A stretch of DNA of 64,000 bases, taken from assembly GCF_009687845.1 (NCBI RefSeq), contig NZ_BLAD01000035.1:1-64000 (forward strand), given 5' to 3'. The notes beneath the pieces are model-generated. The model did not search any database. It saw only the letters and a program-made list of their open reading frames with translations, and was not told the DNA's origin. The DNA is from Acrocarpospora corrugata. GTDB lineage: Bacteria; Actinomycetota; Actinomycetes; Streptosporangiales; Streptosporangiaceae. How positions within the stretch are numbered: position 1 is the stretch's first letter; each line of letters opens with the position of its first letter. Both the position numbers and the translations under genes were made by a program. This document shows, piece by piece, positions 49,099-61,828 of this stretch.

Positions 49099-50792
49099 CG
49101 GTCTCGCGGGAGGACCTCAGACCGTTTCCAGAACCCCCGGGAAGGGGAGTGCGTGCCGTGGGCAGTTCGGTGCGGAGGGTCAACGGCCGATCCGTGGTCG
49201 ACGTGCCCGTGCCGGAGGTCTTCGCCGACCCGCCGCCGCCGGAGCCGCGCACCATGGCGGGCCTGCGGCGGGAGCACGGCGGCCTGCGCGACCGGATCAC
49301 GGCCGGCGACCCGGACGCGGCGGCGCGGCAGCGCGCGCTCGGCAAGCGCACCGCGCGCGAACGGCTGGCCGCGCTGCTGGACGAGGGCTCCTTCGACGAA
49401 CTCGACCGCTACCGCCGCACCCAGGCGCACGGCCTGAAGATCGGCGAGAACCGGCCGCACACCGACGGCGTGGTGACCGGCTCCGGCACCATCTTCGGCC
49501 GCAGGGTCTTCGTCTACGCCCAGGACTTCACCGTCTTCGGCGGCTCGCTCGGCGAGGCGCACGCCGCCAAGATCCACAAGGTGATGGACCTGGCCGTCGC
49601 CACCGGCGCGCCGCTGATCGCGCTCAACGACAGCGGCGGCGCCCGGATCCAGGAGGGCGTGCTGGCCCTGCACGGCTACGGCGGCATCTTCCGCCGCAAC
49701 GTCCAGGCGTCCGGGGTGATCCCGCAGATCAGCGTCATCCTCGGGCCGTGCGCGGGCGGCGCGGCGTACTCGCCGGCGCTGTCGGACTTCACCTTCATGG
49801 TCCGCGACATCGCCAAGATGTACCTGACCGGGCCCGACGTGGTCGCGGCGGTGAGCGGCCAGCGGGTCACCCACGAGCAGCTCGGCGGCGCGGCCGTGCA
49901 CGCCGGGACCGGCGTGGCCACCTTCGTCCACGACGACGAGGAGAGCTGCTTCGCCGACGTGCGCCACCTGGTGTCGCTGCTGCCCGGCAACAACCTGGAG
50001 CCGCCCCCTGGCGGCCCGGCCAGGGGCGCGACCACGGACCTGCGCCCCGCGCTGGCCGGGATCGTCCCCGTCGAACCGAACAAGCCCTACGACATCCGCG
50101 CCGTCGTCGCCGAACTGGTCGACGACGGCGACTTCATCGAACTGCACGAGGACTGGGCGCCCAACATCGTCTGCCTGCTGGCCAGGATCGACGGCCAGAC
50201 CGTCGGCGTGGTCGGCAACCAGCCGATCGCCCTCGCGGGCGTGCTGGACGTGCACGCCGCCCAGAAGGCCGCCCGGTTCGTACGGTTCTGTGATGCGTTC
50301 GGCATCCCGCTGGTCACCCTGGTGGACGTGCCCGGCTTCCTCCCCGGCACCGACCAGGAATACGCCGGCGTCATCCGGCACGGCGCGAAACTCCTGTACG
50401 CCTACTGCGAGGCCACCGTGCCCCGGGTGTCGGTGATCCTGCGCAAGGCGTACGGCGGGGCGTACATCGTGATGGACTCCCGGTCGATCGGCTGTGACCT
50501 CGCGCTGGCCTGGCCGACCAACGAGATCGCCGTGATGGGCGCGGAGGGCGCGGTGAACGTGCTGTTCCGCAAGGAGCTGGCCACCGCCGCCGACCAGGAC
50601 GGCCTGCGCGCGGAACTGGTCACCGAGTACACCGACCAGCTCATGCACCCGTACTACGCGGCCGAGCGCGGCCTCGTCGACGACGTCATCGACCCCGAGC
50701 AGACCCGCGCGGTCATCGCCCGCGGCCTGGAGATGCTGCGCACCAAACGCTCCCCGGCGGTCCAGCGAAAGCACGGCAACGTGCCGCTGTAG
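49095..50792 (+). CDS. Acyl-CoA carboxylase beta subunit (carboxyltransferase)
   Basis: 565 residues including about 45 extra N-terminal residues from ATG 49095; a start near GTG 49150 would give the more usual length. Carboxyltransferase motifs are present: GKRTARERLAALLDEGSF, GGSLGEAHAAKIHKVMDLA, LNDSGGARIQEGV, LGPCAGGAAYSPAL and VILRKAYGGAYIVM. It would form malonyl- or methylmalonyl-CoA with a biotinylated alpha subunit, which is not in the window. A dedicated malonyl-CoA supply for the enediyne PKS is plausible. Confidence 0.9.
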   Translation: MTVSREDLRPFPEPPGRGVRAVGSSVRRVNGRSVVDVPVPEVFADPPPPEPRTMAGLRREHGGLRDRITAGDPDAAARQRALGKRTARERLAALLDEGSFDELDRYRRTQAHGLKIGENRPHTDGVVTGSGTIFGRRVFVYAQDFTVFGGSLGEAHAAKIHKVMDLAVATGAPLIALNDSGGARIQEGVLALHGYGGIFRRNVQASGVIPQISVILGPCAGGAAYSPALSDFTFMVRDIAKMYLTGPDVVAAVSGQRVTHEQLGGAAVHAGTGVATFVHDDEESCFADVRHLVSLLPGNNLEPPPGGPARGATTDLRPALAGIVPVEPNKPYDIRAVVAELVDDGDFIELHEDWAPNIVCLLARIDGQTVGVVGNQPIALAGVLDVHAAQKAARFVRFCDAFGIPLVTLVDVPGFLPGTDQEYAGVIRHGAKLLYAYCEATVPRVSVILRKAYGGAYIVMDSRSIGCDLALAWPTNEIAVMGAEGAVNVLFRKELATAADQDGLRAELVTEYTDQLMHPYYAAERGLVDDVIDPEQTRAVIARGLEMLRTKRSPAVQRKHGNVPL

Positions 50793-51446
50793 CTACATCT
50801 CGATCTCGTCCACGCGCTCCAGGGAGCGCGCCACCGACTCGGTCGCGGACGGCCAGTCGTCGCCGGCGCTGACCATCAGCCCGACCAGCTGGGCTTCGAC
50901 GCAGGCGTTCGCGTCGTACGGCGGGATGAGGTAGCCGCCGAGTTCCAGCGTGACCAGTCCGTGGATGGCCGTCCACATCTGGTGTGCCACCAGGATCGCG
51001 TCCCCGGGCCGGAACCGGCCACTCACCAGGCAGCGTTCGGCGCACTCGGCGACGTTGCCCAGCGTGTACCGGCCGTGCTGGCGGTCTTCCTCCGACAGCG
51101 AGAATCCGGCCAGCGAAGAGCCGCCGAACATCACCGCGTACAGATGCGGGTTGGCCAGCGCGTTGAACCGGTACGCGCGCCCGAGCAGCGCCATGTCGGC
51201 CACCGGATCCGCTGTCTCCCGCACGCTCGTCAGCCGCTCCTGGAGCCGGGAGAAGCCCTCCCGGACCATCTCCCTGACGAGCCCGCTCATCCCGCCGAAA
51301 TGTGTGTAGACGGTCATCGTCGAGCTGTCTGCTTCGGCGGCGATACGGCGAGTGGACAGCGCCTGCGGGCCGTTCTCGGCCAGCAGACGGGCCGCGATGT
51401 CCACGAGGGCGGGCTTGGTGGCGGGGTCCGATCGGCGAGGGCTCAC
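50793..51446 (-). CDS. TetR-family regulator
   Basis: 217 residues from GTG 51446. The N-terminal HTH reads LVDIAARLLAENGPQALSTRRIAAEADSSTMTVYTHFGGMSGLV (about 13-56). The C-terminal part has the shape of TetR ligand domains (TetR_C_33-like), with no known ligand. It stops directly after the carboxylase stop without a gap. It is divergent from the 51515 gene, and an inverted repeat in the shared 68-base region is its likely operator. Confidence 0.88.
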   Translation of the reverse strand: MSPRRSDPATKPALVDIAARLLAENGPQALSTRRIAAEADSSTMTVYTHFGGMSGLVREMVREGFSRLQERLTSVRETADPVADMALLGRAYRFNALANPHLYAVMFGGSSLAGFSLSEEDRQHGRYTLGNVAECAERCLVSGRFRPGDAILVAHQMWTAIHGLVTLELGGYLIPPYDANACVEAQLVGLMVSAGDDWPSATESVARSLERVDEIEM

Positions 51447-51459
51447 CTTGACATTGTTG

Positions 51460-51496
51460 CATAACAGCGATATCTATTAACCACAACACTGTTATG
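51460..51496. promoter_or_regulatory. Inverted repeat between TetR and the 51515 gene
   Basis: CATAACAG (51460-51467) and CTGTTATG (51489-51496) are perfect arms around an AT-rich 21-base spacer, between two divergent starts. A typical place for a TetR operator controlling both genes. Confidence 0.6.
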
Positions 51497-51514
51497 TATT
51501 GGGAGGCGTCGGTC

Positions 51515-52348
51515 ATGACCGCACACGACGTCGCAGTTCGGTTCGAGGATCCGCTGGCCGTGGAGGGTGTGCTCCCCGCCGAGCTGACCGGTTCGCTAGT
51601 CCAGGCGCTGCCCAGCCCGGGCGCCGCGCACCCGCTCGCCGGCCCACTCACGCACTCGGGCGTGAGGTTCCGCGACGGGGCCGCGCACTGGTACCGCGCC
51701 GAGGCGTCGCTGTGCGGCCGGCCGCCGCTCGGCCCGATTCCCGCGCTCGCCCCCGCGCTCTGGCTCAGCCCCTCGGGGCTGCCGGAGATGACCGTGGCCA
51801 GGCCGGTGCCTGATCCGGTGACCGGCTGCTGGCACACCGTCGTCACCTACCCGGAGCTGGGCCAGGCCGAGCACGTCACGGCCGGTCCTGACGGGACGGT
51901 GCTGCGCTCCGTGCCGTTCGCGCTGGCCGACCCGGCGCCGTTCATCAGCTCGGTGGCGCTCACCGAGCGCTATCTGGTGATGCTCCACCCGCCGGTCGCC
52001 TACAACCGGGCGGCGGCGTTGCTCGGCACCCGCCTGCCGTACGTGGCCAGGCCCGGCGGCGGGCAGATCGGCCTGCTCTCGCGCTGCGGCGCCAAGGAAC
52101 CGGTCTGGCTGCCCGCCGACTCCTCCGTCTTCGACCTGGGCCACCGCAGGGTGACTCTGGGGCCGGGGTGGCGGGCCGGGCGGCCGGTGGCCGTGGGGGA
52201 GTGGCTGCTGGTGTTCGGCCACGACCCGGTCGGGCGGCGCGGCGCGCTGCACGTCTTCCAGGTTGCTGACCTGACGCACCCCGTCGCGGTGGTTCACCTG
52301 CCGGTCAGCGTGGGTGTCAGCGACCGCGCGGCCTGGCTGCCGGAATAG
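51515..52348 (+). CDS. Short carotenoid-oxygenase-like protein, probably inactive
   Basis: 277 residues, against 450-550 for carotenoid cleavage oxygenases. The start is the ATG nine bases after gggagg; an upstream ATG lies inside the TetR operator. Family traces are VLPAELTGSLVQ near the start, ISSVALTERYLVMLHPP, GGGQIGLLSRCG and the closing HLPVSVGVSDRAAWLPE. In active enzymes the second trace reads HDFALTERY, with an iron-binding His, and a later one reads FHxxNA; both His are missing here. Blades of the propeller must also be missing. A binding or sensor role is possible, or decay. Confidence 0.65.
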   Translation: MTAHDVAVRFEDPLAVEGVLPAELTGSLVQALPSPGAAHPLAGPLTHSGVRFRDGAAHWYRAEASLCGRPPLGPIPALAPALWLSPSGLPEMTVARPVPDPVTGCWHTVVTYPELGQAEHVTAGPDGTVLRSVPFALADPAPFISSVALTERYLVMLHPPVAYNRAAALLGTRLPYVARPGGGQIGLLSRCGAKEPVWLPADSSVFDLGHRRVTLGPGWRAGRPVAVGEWLLVFGHDPVGRRGALHVFQVADLTHPVAVVHLPVSVGVSDRAAWLPE

Positions 52349-52437
52349 CTGCGCAATCCAAAAGGTGCGGCGCGATGCGCCTTCTCGTGACGATGAGACG
52401 GACGGGTCTTGCGACATCCGGGCGAGAGGACACCGAC

Positions 52438-53221
52438 ATGACCGACCTGAAACTTGTGATCGCCGCGCTCACGGCGGACGGCGACGACGTGGACCGCATG
52501 GTGGCCGGCCTGCCCGCCGCGAAGTGGGCGCTGGAGACCCCCTCGCCCGGCTGGACGATCGCGCACCAGATCGCGCATCTGTCCGCGACGTTCCGGATGG
52601 CGGGGCTGGCCGCCTCCAACGCGGAGGCGTTCGGGAAGCTGGCGGCCTCGCTGTCGCCGGACTTCGACGCCAACGTCCGGTACGCGATGGCGGGCTTCCT
52701 GGCCGAGCCGCCGGAGGTGCTGCTGGGCCAGTGGCGGGCCCAGCGGGACGGTGCGATCAAGGCGCTGGCCGCCGCGCCGCCGGACCAGATGGTGCCCTGG
52801 CTGGTCAACCCGCTGCCCCCGGCGGTGCTCGGGATGGCGGGCATGATGGAGCTGTTCGGCCACGGCCAGGACATCGCCGACGCGCTCGGCATCAAGCCGG
52901 AGCGTACCGACCGGATCCAGCTCATCGTGGCGTTCGCCATCAGGACCTGGACGTTCGGCTACCTGGCCCGCGGGCTGACGCCGCCGGACGAGGAGTTCCG
53001 GTTCGAGCTCACCGGGCCGTCCGGGGCGCTCTGGGCGTTCGGGCCCGAGGACGCGCAGAACCGGATCACGGGGGCGGCGGCGGACTTCTGCCTGCTGGTG
53101 ACCCGGCGGCGGCACCGGGACGATCTCGACCTGGCCGCCGAGGGAGGAGAGGCCGACCGGTGGATGGACCTCGCCCAGGCCTACCGTGGCCCCGCCGGAG
53201 ACGGCCGCACGCCAGGTCAGT

Positions 53222-53229
<8 letters not shown>
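52438..53229 (+). CDS. TIGR03084-type DinB-fold metal-binding protein
   Basis: 263 residues, start at the ATG after gagagga. The N-terminal part (about 1-140) resembles the mycothiol-dependent maleylpyruvate isomerase / DinB four-helix fold: TPSPGWTIAHQIAHLSATFRMA with the first metal His, and FGHGQDIADALG with the third. The family (TIGR03084) has no firm function; mycothiol-linked detoxification is a guess. It is convergent with the condensation-domain gene, with 8 bases of overlap at the 3' ends. Confidence 0.75.
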
Positions 53230-54961
<1,732 letters not shown>

Positions 54962-55072
54962 CGGTCGCTCCTTCGCCCATCCCGGCCGCGCCCGCCTCCG
55001 CCGACCAGAGGCAGGAACCGAAACGGCCGACACATTTCTAAGTATGTCCGAAAATTTCGGTCGCGGGATGTG

Positions 55073-55110
55073 AAAAGGCCGCGCCGTCCGGAGACGACGC
55101 GGCCCTGTTT
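55073..55110. terminator. Terminator after the GH9 gene
   Basis: GGCCGCGCCGTC (55077-55088) pairs with GACGACGCGGCC (55093-55104), one mismatch, loop CGGA. A-rich and T-rich flanks on both sides make it a fair intrinsic terminator for the minus-strand endoglucanase transcript. Confidence 0.8.
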
Positions 55111-55115
55111 TCCGA

Positions 55116-55143
55116 TAGTTACGCGCAGGTAGTTACGCGCAGG
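55116..55143. repeat. 14-base tandem duplication over the GH9 stop codon
   Basis: TAGTTACGCGCAGG occurs twice in direct succession (55116-55129 and 55130-55143). The GH9 stop codon lies in the second copy; the duplication leaves the encoded C-terminus complete. Confidence 0.8.
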
Positions 55144-58100
55144 CTTTCCCGTTCAGGGTGAACAGCCCCGGAGCCGGGTTCGCCCCGCCGGCGCTGTCCC
55201 CGAGGAAGCCGAACGTCACCGTGCTGCCCGGCATGATCTTCTTGTTGTGGCTGAGGTTGGTCGCGGCCACCGACGCGCCTGACTGGGTGATGCTGCTCAG
55301 CCAGTGGTCGGTCACCTTCTGGTCGCCGGTCCACGCCCACCGCAGCGTCCAGCCGTCGATCGGCGTCGTCCCGGTGTTGGTGACGGTGGCCTGCGAGGTG
55401 AACCCGCCGGCCCACGCGCCGTGCCGGACGTAGTCCACCCGGCACGCCCCGGCGGCCGGCGCCTGCCCGTTGCCCTGGTCGGCCAGCGCGGACGCGATCC
55501 AGGCCAGCGCCGAGTTCCAGTTGACCGCCACCTCGTTCGTCGCGTACGACTCGATGTGGTCGACGTAGCAGAACTGCGGCTTGCACCCGGCCAGCAGGCC
55601 GGAGGCGTACGGATCCTCCAGCGCCGCGTTCGCGCCCCCGGCGATCGAGCCCGCCGGCGGATTCGGCAGGGTCTCGTCTAGCTGGTGGCCGAAGATCCGG
55701 CTGTGCTGGTTCTGCGGGTTCTTCTCCCCCCAGCCGGTGACATAGGAGTGGTTGAGCGCGTTCCTGCCGAAGATGTAGTCCATCCCCTGCAGCGCCCCGG
55801 CCTGGTACTTGCGGTCCCTGGTCAGGTCGTACGCGGTGGCCATCACGATCACGTTGTTGATGATGTTGCTGTTGGAACCCCAGAAGTAGCTGTTGCCGCT
55901 CCCCGGTAGCGGCAACCCGTACGCCTCACCGGCCAGCGTGGCCAGATACCCGTCCGCGGCCGTCACCACCGACTGGCGGAGCTGGTTGCGCTCCGCGGCC
56001 GGCAGCTCGCTCGGCACGGTGGCCAGGTCCATCCGGCCCAGCGCGGCGGTGGCCGGCCAGCCGAACCCGGTCGAGCTGAACACGTTCCCGGTGTGGTGCG
56101 GCGAGGCGCGCAGCTCGGTCAGGTAGGCGGCCTCGCCGGTGGTCAGGTACAGCTCGGCCGCCGCCCAGTAGAACTCGTCGCTCACGTCGTTGTCGTTGTA
56201 GGTGCCGCCGCCGTTGCCGTCGTTCGGGCTGGCGTACCTGGCCGGGTTGGCCTTGGCGGCCGTCCAGGCGCGCTTGGCGGAGGTCAGGCACTTGGCCGCG
56301 AAGGCGGAGTCGTACCGGGCGAACAGCCGGGCGCACTGCGCGGCCGTGGCCGCCAGGTTGAGGGTGGCCGCCGTGGACGGCGGGTGCAGTTCGCGGAGCT
56401 GCGGGTCGTCCTCCGGCTGGAGCGGCAGGCCGGTCCAGTTCTGGTCGTGTATCTTGTGGTGCGCCATGCCCGCCAGTGGCTTGCCCGCGGGCACCTGCAT
56501 CCGGATCAGGAACTCCAGCTCCCAGCGGGCCTCGTCCAGGACGTCCGGCACGCCGTTGCCGCGCTCCGGCACCCGCAGCGTGCTGTCGCCCAGCTCCGCG
56601 CCGCCGAAGCCGGTGATCGCGGTCTTGGTCCGCTCGAAGGTGCTGAGCAGCTGGTAGGCCGCGATGCCGCCGTTGACGACGTACTTGCCGTGGTCGCCCG
56701 CGTCGTACCAGCCGCCGCGCACGTCCAGCCGGTAGTCGCAGACGCCCGGCTGGCAGGGTACGTCGGTGTCACCCTGGTTGGGGGCGACCCCCAGGTGACC
56801 GGCGGGCCGCGCGTACTGCGCGCCGAACAGCGCGCCGTCGATGGCGATGCCGCTGCGCTGGATCGCGAAGAACTGGAGCGAGTCCGAGCGCAGCTGGTCG
56901 TACACGTCGGCGGAGATGTCGAACGGGTAGCTGACCTGGCCGTCGGCGACCAGCGTCAGGCCGGTCCCCGCGCCGGTGTAGGCGCTGAAGTCGACCGTGT
57001 GCACGTTCTGCCCCGAAGCCGGGTCGACGCCTCGCGACGTGCTGTTCCCGCTGGCCAGCACCGTTCCGCCGCCGTTCTTGAGCTGCCACGGCAGCGCCGC
57101 GGTGGCGTCGGTCACGACGGTCGCGTGCTTCGGCCCGTTCGGCAGGTAGCCGACCTGGTTCACCCGGACCCTCGGCCCGGTGTCCGGCACATACGGCGGC
57201 TCCTCCTCGCCGCCGCGCAGGGACACCTCGTCCAGGCAGAGCCGGTACTCGGCGGTATTGGCGCCCACGTGGAACACCACCTGCGACCGCTCGGTGTCCG
57301 CACTCGCGGTGAAGGTGTACTCGAAGGTCTGGGTGGCGGGGGTCAGCGGCACCGCGCGCGAGAAGAACGAGGTGAACGGCGCGTCGCCGAGCTGCACGTT
57401 GGCGTTGACAGAAGAGCCGGGCGAGGCCGACGCCTCGAACGAGAAGGTGTAGGTCGCGCCGTCGACCAGCGGCACGTCGTTCTGCCCGATCCCGGCGTCC
57501 CACGGGTTGGCCAGACCGGCCGGCACGGTGGTGCACAGCCGCCCGTCCGCGGTGCTGGTGGCGTTGGTGCCGTAGGTGAACCAGCCGCCGAGCCCGTCCC
57601 CGAAGTCGCCGTTCTCCAGCTGCTCCGGCCCGCCCGCCGGCGGCTCCGCGTCGCTGTCGCTGGTCAGCGAGACGTCGTCCAGGCAGAACGTGAACGCCGT
57701 GGCGGCGCCGCCCAGCTGGAAGGTGAAGGTCCCGTTGGCCGAGTCCAGGTTGCCGTCGAACTCGTAGGTGAAGGTCTGCGGCGTGGTGGTGAGGGCCACC
57801 TCGCGGGAGACCGCCGTGGTGAACGGCGCCTCGTTCAGCTGCACGTTCGCCCGGACCGTCGCGGCCGCGCTGGCCGAGGCCGTGAAGGTCAGCGTGTACG
57901 GATCGCCGTCGGCCAGCGCGATGTCGTTGTGGCCGAGACTGGCGTCCCAGGGGTTCGCGGTGCCCGCGGGCACCGCCGCGCACAGTTCGCCGTCCACGAC
58001 CGAGATCGGGGTGTTCCCGGTGGACCACCACGGAGTGGTGGCGCTGTCGAACGTGCCGTTGTGGAGGTGTTCGATGACCTCGGCGTGCGCCGAGGAGGCC

Positions 58101-58180
58101 GTCAGGCCGGTGAGGGTGAGTACGGCGGCGGCGCAGCCCGCGACGAACGCGTGCAGGCGCCGGCCAGGCGATCGGGTCAC
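55133..58180 (-). CDS. Secreted GH9 endoglucanase with two CBM4/9 and one CBM2 module
   Basis: 1015 residues. Signal peptide (about 1-33, ending SAHA); two similar CBM4/9 (CenC) domains (about 35-175 and 185-325, both with the motif NPWDAxxGxNDxxLxDG); an Ig-like CelD N-terminal domain ([20 protein letters not shown], about 338-430); the GH9 catalytic domain ([16 protein letters not shown] with the catalytic Asp pair, later [15 protein letters not shown] and [15 protein letters not shown] with the catalytic Glu); and a C-terminal CBM2 (ACRVDYV... to NGKACA). The layout is that of Cellulomonas CenC-type processive endoglucanases. A CebR-type operator lies 33 bases upstream. It belongs to cellulose use, not to the enediyne cluster. 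Confidence 0.95.
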   Translation of the reverse strand: MTRSPGRRLHAFVAGCAAAVLTLTGLTASSAHAEVIEHLHNGTFDSATTPWWSTGNTPISVVDGELCAAVPAGTANPWDASLGHNDIALADGDPYTLTFTASASAAATVRANVQLNEAPFTTAVSREVALTTTPQTFTYEFDGNLDSANGTFTFQLGGAATAFTFCLDDVSLTSDSDAEPPAGGPEQLENGDFGDGLGGWFTYGTNATSTADGRLCTTVPAGLANPWDAGIGQNDVPLVDGATYTFSFEASASPGSSVNANVQLGDAPFTSFFSRAVPLTPATQTFEYTFTASADTERSQVVFHVGANTAEYRLCLDEVSLRGGEEEPPYVPDTGPRVRVNQVGYLPNGPKHATVVTDATAALPWQLKNGGGTVLASGNSTSRGVDPASGQNVHTVDFSAYTGAGTGLTLVADGQVSYPFDISADVYDQLRSDSLQFFAIQRSGIAIDGALFGAQYARPAGHLGVAPNQGDTDVPCQPGVCDYRLDVRGGWYDAGDHGKYVVNGGIAAYQLLSTFERTKTAITGFGGAELGDSTLRVPERGNGVPDVLDEARWELEFLIRMQVPAGKPLAGMAHHKIHDQNWTGLPLQPEDDPQLRELHPPSTAATLNLAATAAQCARLFARYDSAFAAKCLTSAKRAWTAAKANPARYASPNDGNGGGTYNDNDVSDEFYWAAAELYLTTGEAAYLTELRASPHHTGNVFSSTGFGWPATAALGRMDLATVPSELPAAERNQLRQSVVTAADGYLATLAGEAYGLPLPGSGNSYFWGSNSNIINNVIVMATAYDLTRDRKYQAGALQGMDYIFGRNALNHSYVTGWGEKNPQNQHSRIFGHQLDETLPNPPAGSIAGGANAALEDPYASGLLAGCKPQFCYVDHIESYATNEVAVNWNSALAWIASALADQGNGQAPAAGACRVDYVRHGAWAGGFTSQATVTNTGTTPIDGWTLRWAWTGDQKVTDHWLSSITQSGASVAATNLSHNKKIMPGSTVTFGFLGDSAGGANPAPGLFTLNGKACA

Positions 58181-58212
58181 GACGGTCCTTCCAGGATCGC
58201 GTGGGAGGGATG

Positions 58213-58226
58213 TGGGAGCGCTCCCG
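58213..58226. promoter_or_regulatory. CebR-type operator upstream of GH9
   Basis: TGGGAGCGCTCCCG matches the CebR box at 13 of 14 positions and is 33 bases before the endoglucanase start. The remainder of the 261-base gap up to 58441 shows nothing further that I can support. Confidence 0.8.
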
Positions 58227-58441
58227 CGCAGGCTAGGGGAACTGGCGACCGTCGGAAAGACATCGGTGGCAGCGGACCGGCCCGGGAGGCGGTCAGGGCC
58301 TCAATCCGCAGGTCGCGGCCGTGTCCGGGCCGGAAGGCCCGGCCGTCGCGTGATCTTCTATGAATGTTTCACCGCGGCATGACGGGCATGCCGCGGCGTC
58401 CGGAGTTCGCCGGCCAGGTCGCGGCCCGGGGCAACGCCGGC

Positions 58442-59071
58442 TCAGCTGCCCGACTGCTTGCGCCAGGCGGCATAGCGGTTGGTCGGCGGGAGCCAGACGG
58501 TGATCAGGGCGACCAGGCCGCCCAGGCCCGCCGCCAGGCCGAGGATCATGATCAGCGGGCTGAGGCCGTCGGCCAGCGCGATCAGGGCACCGAGGATCGC
58601 GCCGAGGCTGAAGAGCGTCAGGACCACCCGCGCCCAGGTCTTGGCGGACCGGAGGGCCACCACCAGCAGGCCGATGACCAGGCCGTTGATGATGAACATC
58701 AGGCCGCGGGTGGTCACGATGGAGGTGTCGGCCGAGGCCAGCGCCAGCTCGGCCAGTTCCTCGCTCACGCCCAGCGCCTTCGCCTGCTCGATCAGCAGGT
58801 CCTCGCCGGCCATCAGGTAGACGACGCCGTTGACCAGGTTGGCCACCGCGATGACGATGGCGCTGATCAGAGTGATCGTGAGCGTCGTGGGGGCCGCCAG
58901 CGGAGGCTGCGCCACCGCGGCGTGGCCGGGCTGCTGCGGGTAGCCCTGCTGCGGCGGGTAACCCGGCTGCTGGGGATATTGCGGGCCCTGCGGGTACTGC
59001 GGATTCTGCTGATACTGCGGATTCTGCTGATACTGCGGGTTTTGCGGATACTGCGGGTTTTGCGGATTCAC
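58442..59071 (-). CDS. Pro-Gln-Tyr-rich membrane protein
   Basis: 209 residues from GTG 59071 (gagagg upstream). The first 65 residues are low-complexity repeats of the type NPQYQQ and YPQQPGY. Four hydrophobic segments follow (about 72-95, 123-143, 147-170, 173-195), with a soluble helix between the first two (EQAKALGVSEELAELALASA). The layout is common in actinomycete cell-envelope proteins of unknown function. No link with the neighbouring cellulase or MarR genes is evident. Confidence 0.75.
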   Translation of the reverse strand: MNPQNPQYPQNPQYQQNPQYQQNPQYPQGPQYPQQPGYPPQQGYPQQPGHAAVAQPPLAAPTTLTITLISAIVIAVANLVNGVVYLMAGEDLLIEQAKALGVSEELAELALASADTSIVTTRGLMFIINGLVIGLLVVALRSAKTWARVVLTLFSLGAILGALIALADGLSPLIMILGLAAGLGGLVALITVWLPPTNRYAAWRKQSGS

Positions 59072-59378
59072 GGAATACCTCTCATCGCGTAAATATCCGC
59101 CATTGTGTGCGGCGCCATCAGTGATCAATGGAGGCAGCCTGAACACGCACAACGAGGCGCCGGAAAGGCGCGTGGCGGGTAACGCTAATACCTTGGCCGT
59201 GGTCTCTCCGCGAGGTCAAAGTCCACTAAGAATGTAAATAACATCGCAAAGTGGCCCTGTTCAACCGGGTGAATCAGTGCCCCGGGATCCGCCACGAAGA
59301 TCGTGAGCGGCGTAGCTCCGGCCTCCGCTGAGCGATACCCTTTTCTCTGTATGTCATACGACACGAGGGTCATAACAT
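59072..59378. promoter_or_regulatory. Divergent intergenic region with MarR-type palindrome
   Basis: 307 bases between the membrane protein and MarR genes, AT-richer in the middle. The palindrome GTATG-T-CATAC (59349-59359) lies 20 bases before the MarR start and is a candidate autoregulatory site. Small ORFs here have no coding signs. Confidence 0.4.
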
Positions 59379-59873
59379 ATGGATTCAGTATCATCTGAGT
59401 TCGCGGCTCCCCACCGGCGGCGGCTGGCCGTGGAGATCAGGGAGTCGCTGCGTGCGCTCGGCAACCAGTTGGCGCTGCTCAACCACCACGTCGGCATGCA
59501 CGCCGGGCTCAAGGACGTGGATCTGGACTGCCTCGAACTGATCTCCCGGCACGGCCCGATCAGCCCGAGCGCGCTGGCCCGCCGGGCCGGTCTGCACCCG
59601 GCCACGGTGACCGGGATCATCGACCGGCTGCAACGCGACGGCTGGGTGGTCCGCGAACGCACCCCCGAGGCCTCCGACCGCCGCGCGGTCGCCGTTCGCG
59701 CCCTCCGTGACCGGGGCGCGGAACTGTTCCACCTCTACTCGGGGATGAACACCGCACTGGACCAGATCTGCACCGGATACGACGACAAGGAATTGGAACT
59801 GCTCGCCGAATTCCTGCGCCGCACCAATGTCGCGGGCCGCGAAGCCACCGAGGCACTCGCCGAAGAGGACTGA
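59379..59873 (+). CDS. MarR-family regulator
   Basis: 164 residues. The winged helix covers about 45-115: LELISRHGPISPSALARRAGLHPATVTGIIDRLQRDGWVVRERTPEASDRRAVAV, with the usual DxRxxxV wing. Flanking helices would form the dimer. The start ATG has a weak gaggg nine bases upstream. A single gene followed by a strong terminator. Ligand and targets are unknown; the ABC importer genes downstream run convergently. Confidence 0.88.
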   Translation: MDSVSSEFAAPHRRRLAVEIRESLRALGNQLALLNHHVGMHAGLKDVDLDCLELISRHGPISPSALARRAGLHPATVTGIIDRLQRDGWVVRERTPEASDRRAVAVRALRDRGAELFHLYSGMNTALDQICTGYDDKELELLAEFLRRTNVAGREATEALAEED

Positions 59874-59879
59874 CGGCGA

Positions 59880-59921
59880 AAAGGGCGCCGGTCGCCGGAC
59901 TTCGCGGCGACCGGCACCCTT

Positions 59922-59922
<1 letters not shown>
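59880..59922. terminator. Bidirectional terminator between MarR and ABC importer
   Basis: GCCGGTCGCCG (59887-59897) and CGGCGACCGGC (59905-59915) are perfect 11-base arms, extended outwards by AAAGGG and CCCTTT after one mismatch. Convergent genes lie on both sides. Confidence 0.85.
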
Positions 59923-60979
<1,057 letters not shown>

Positions 60980-60983
<4 letters not shown>

Positions 60984-61828
60984 GATTTCTTCCTTCCGGC
61001 CCGGGACAGCGTGAGCAGCAGCAGCCAGGCGAGCAACAAGCTGAGAATGGACAGCGCCACCGACAGCTGCCCGTCGCTGCCGGAGATCGTCACGATCCAG
61101 ACCGGGAACGTCTGGTAGCCGAGCAGCGCGGCGACGGTGTATTCGCCGAGCACCAGCGCCAGCGTCAGGAACGCGGCCCCGGCCAGCGAGGAACGCAGGT
61201 TGGGCATGATCACGCGCAGCATCACCTGCGGCCAGGACGCGCCCAGGTTCCTGGCCGCCTCGACCAGGGTGACCACGTCGATCGCCCGCAGGCCCGCGTC
61301 CAGCGACCGGTAGGCGAACGGCAGCGCCAGCACCACGTACGCCAGCACCAGCACGAACGGGAAGTTCTCGTCCTGCAGCGAGATGAGCGTCTGCCAGAAC
61401 GGCGTGGCCGCCAGCGCGTCCGCGCCCTCCCGCAGCGAGGTGCTGATGCCCACCACGTAGGTGATCGGGGGCACGATCAGCGGCAGCGTGGTGATCGTCT
61501 CCAGCACCGGCCGCAGCCCCGGCGCGCCCAGCCGCACGGCCAGCATGGCCGGCAGCAGCAGCACCAGCACGATGACGATCGTGGCCGCCGCCAGCGCCAG
61601 CGACAGCAGGAAGCTCGACACGAACCCGGGCGCGGACAGGATCCGGCCGTAGGCGCCGAGGGAGAACCCCTGCGCCTCGTTGTACACGGTGAACGTCGCC
61701 GCGATCACCATCGGCACCAGGAAGTAGACGGCGGCCACCAGCAGGACCACCCGCCGCCCCCAGCCGCCGCCCGCGACCGGCAGCGGCGCCGCCGTCACCG
61801 GCACGGCGGTCGGCGTCACCGCAGCCAT
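60980..61828 (-). CDS. ABC importer permease (PotC/PhnV-like)
   Basis: 282 residues, six predicted spans. The EAA loop is at about 205-224: EAARNLGASWPQVMLRVIMPN, where the ATPase docks. Start at ATG 61828 with aaggagtt upstream; it overlaps the previous permease by 13 bases. It pairs with that permease to form the membrane channel. Confidence 0.88.

Noticed and set aside
59185-59394. 69-codon minus-strand frame upstream of MarR
   Set aside because: No ribosome-binding site or family match, and it overlaps the MarR start.
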